DNA from: EX4484-217-1 sp964496035
Lineage (GTDB): Archaea; Thermoproteota; Thermoprotei_A; EX4484-217-1
Length of the DNA: 23,072 nt
Assembly (NCBI GenBank): GCA_964496035.1
Contig: CAZBXI010000022.1
Location: 1-23,072 of the forward strand
Reading direction: 5' to 3'
The position numbers and the translations under genes were made by a program. Shown piece after piece: positions 21,889 to 23,072 of the stretch. The notes under the pieces are model-generated. The model ran no database searches. It was not told the origin of the DNA and saw nothing but the letters and a program-made list of their open reading frames with translations. The stretch's first letter is position 1. Every line of letters begins with the position of its first letter.

Positions 21889-23072
21889 ATGAAAAACTAT
21901 GGTAAAATAGAGAAGTTGATGCTGGTATCGGAGGCTCTAGATAAACTAAAAAAGGCATGTAGAATTAGGCCAAGGATTATTGAAAAGCATGTAACTGAAA
22001 CTATAGGCTGCATTTCTGCTGAAACTGTTAAAGCACCATATGATTTTCCACCATATAATAGGAGTGCTGTTGACGGTTATGCTGTAAGAGCTGAAGATAC
22101 CTATGGTGCATCAACATTAAACCCCATAGTATTAAAGGTTAAAGGATTCATGCATACGTCGGATAAACCTGAAAAATATTTCGTAGGGAAAGGGGAATGT
22201 GTTGAAGTAACAACAGGAGCACCTATACCTAAAGGAGCAAATGCTGTTGTAATGGTTGAATACACTAAAAGAATAAATGAAGATACTGTTGAAGTATATG
22301 CTTCAGTAGCGCCATTGCAAAATGTTTCTACAGTAGGCGAGGATATTAAGAGAGGAGAAGTAGTTGTAAGAAAAGGGGAAATTATAAAGCCTTGGCATGT
22401 AGGTTTACTTGCAACGCTGAACATATCGAAGGTAAAAGTTTATGATCGTTTAAAAGCTGCTGTTTTCGGGATAGGTGACGAGCTTGTACCTTTAGGTTCA
22501 AAAGTAAAGCCTGGGGAAATAATTTCGTCAACACTTTACCTTGTTGAATCTTTCCTTAAAGAGCTGAATGTAAACGTTACTGTTGAAGATATTCTTCCAG
22601 ACAACATAGATATCATCGTTGAAAAAATCCGTGAAGCATTGGAGACAACAGATGTTGTATTTACAACAGGCGGTACAAGCGTAGGTGTAAAGGATTACAC
22701 TATTAGAGCTGTTAGAAAACTTAACCCTGAACTACTAATTCACGGATTAGCTATTAAGCCCGGTAGACCTGCAGGAATTGCGGTGGTAGGAGGTAAGCCT
22801 ATTTTCATGCTTTCAGGATACCCTGTGGCCGCGCTCACAGTTCTCTTTGCTATCTATGAGAAATTCCATTATTTTCTCCACGGCTCTAAGCCCCCGCTTA
22901 AACCCAAAGTTGAAGCAGTACTTGCTAGGAGGGTTTATGTGGAACCTGGGATTAGAGGCTATGTGAGAGTAAAAGTATTTAGGAAGAATGATAAATTCTA
23001 TGCTGAACCACTTGCCGTAACTGGTTCTGGTATACTTTCAACAATGGTTAAAGGTAATGGCTTACTTATAGT
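21889..23072 (+). CDS. moeA: Molybdopterin molybdotransferase MoeA (C-terminus missing)
   Basis: MoeA inserts molybdate (or tungstate in many thermophilic archaea) into adenylylated molybdopterin to finish the cofactor. The reading frame stays open for 394 codons to the right edge. Family blocks are seen in order: APYDFPPYNRSAVDGYAVR, EVTTGAPIPKGANAVVMVE, TVGEDIKRGEVV, FGIGDELV, PGEIISST, FTTGGTSVGVKDYT, GLAIKPGRPAGIAV and MLSGYPVAALTVLF. These span all of the usual domains up to the C-terminal beta-barrel, so little should be missing unless it is one of the archaeal MoeA proteins with an added domain. It starts 6 nt after ridA, probably in the same transcript. Confidence 0.93.
   Translation, partial: MKNYGKIEKLMLVSEALDKLKKACRIRPRIIEKHVTETIGCISAETVKAPYDFPPYNRSAVDGYAVRAEDTYGASTLNPIVLKVKGFMHTSDKPEKYFVGKGECVEVTTGAPIPKGANAVVMVEYTKRINEDTVEVYASVAPLQNVSTVGEDIKRGEVVVRKGEIIKPWHVGLLATLNISKVKVYDRLKAAVFGIGDELVPLGSKVKPGEIISSTLYLVESFLKELNVNVTVEDILPDNIDIIVEKIREALETTDVVFTTGGTSVGVKDYTIRAVRKLNPELLIHGLAIKPGRPAGIAVVGGKPIFMLSGYPVAALTVLFAIYEKFHYFLHGSKPPLKPKVEAVLARRVYVEPGIRGYVRVKVFRKNDKFYAEPLAVTGSGILSTMVKGNGLLI

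Noticed and set aside
22101..22424. 107-codon minus-strand frame
   Set aside because: It is antisense to moeA, which is open to the window edge with all family blocks.

Overview
The window looks like a piece of a thermophilic archaeal chromosome, most likely from the TACK/Thermoproteota side. The case rests on an AGOG-type 8-oxoguanine DNA glycosylase, an MtrH homologue, VapBC, TATA-like boxes 25-30 nt upstream of several starts, frequent GTG/TTG starts, winged-helix regulators of archaeal style and a low overall GC content. I cannot name a genus. No rRNA, tRNA, CRISPR array, transposase or integrase was recognised.

Layout. (1) 1-1088, minus strand: the N-terminal part of a TRZ/ATZ-type deaminase, cut by the left edge. 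(2) 1397-2829: two coupled genes for an exported Trp/Tyr/Cys-rich protein and a membrane-anchored partner, neither recognised. (3) 2928-3654: a vapBC toxin-antitoxin pair with a decayed copy of the 5' end of the neighbouring adenine deaminase gene at its far side. (4) 3916-8314: adenine deaminase, an allantoinase/hydantoinase-like amidohydrolase and an iron-type alcohol dehydrogenase. (5) 8352-9113: a JAMM metalloprotein with a long unknown N-terminus. (6) 9105-12026, minus strand: a BtuFCD-type cobalamin (or iron chelate) importer whose first start codon lies inside a 29-nt perfect palindrome. A two-winged-helix regulator follows at 12153-13016. (7) 13189-16880, plus strand: a core MetE-like methionine synthase, an MtrH-like methyl-tetrahydropterin:corrinoid methyltransferase, AGOG and a CPBP membrane protease. 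(8) 16852-17913, minus strand: a class II glutamine amidotransferase and a four-cysteine small protein. (9) 18147-19691, minus strand: an AGCS sodium:alanine-type symporter, clearly richer in GC than its surroundings and with a palindrome over its predicted transcription start; a two-helix small membrane protein is divergent from it. (10) 20382-23072: two small beta-rich proteins, RidA, and moeA cut by the right edge.

How the genes may work together. The most interesting unit is the importer-regulator-MetE/MtrH region. MtrH-family proteins move a methyl group from a methyl-tetrahydropterin to a corrinoid. Core MetE proteins lack the N-terminal half of classical MetE and need some other methyl donor to methylate homocysteine. 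Side by side, and next to a cobalamin-type importer, they suggest a split, MetH-like route: methyl-pterin to corrinoid to methionine. The left-edge deaminase (MTA/SAH class) and RidA would fit methionine/SAM and enamine housekeeping, but that wider link is inference. All identifications were made by reading the sequence; no database search was run.
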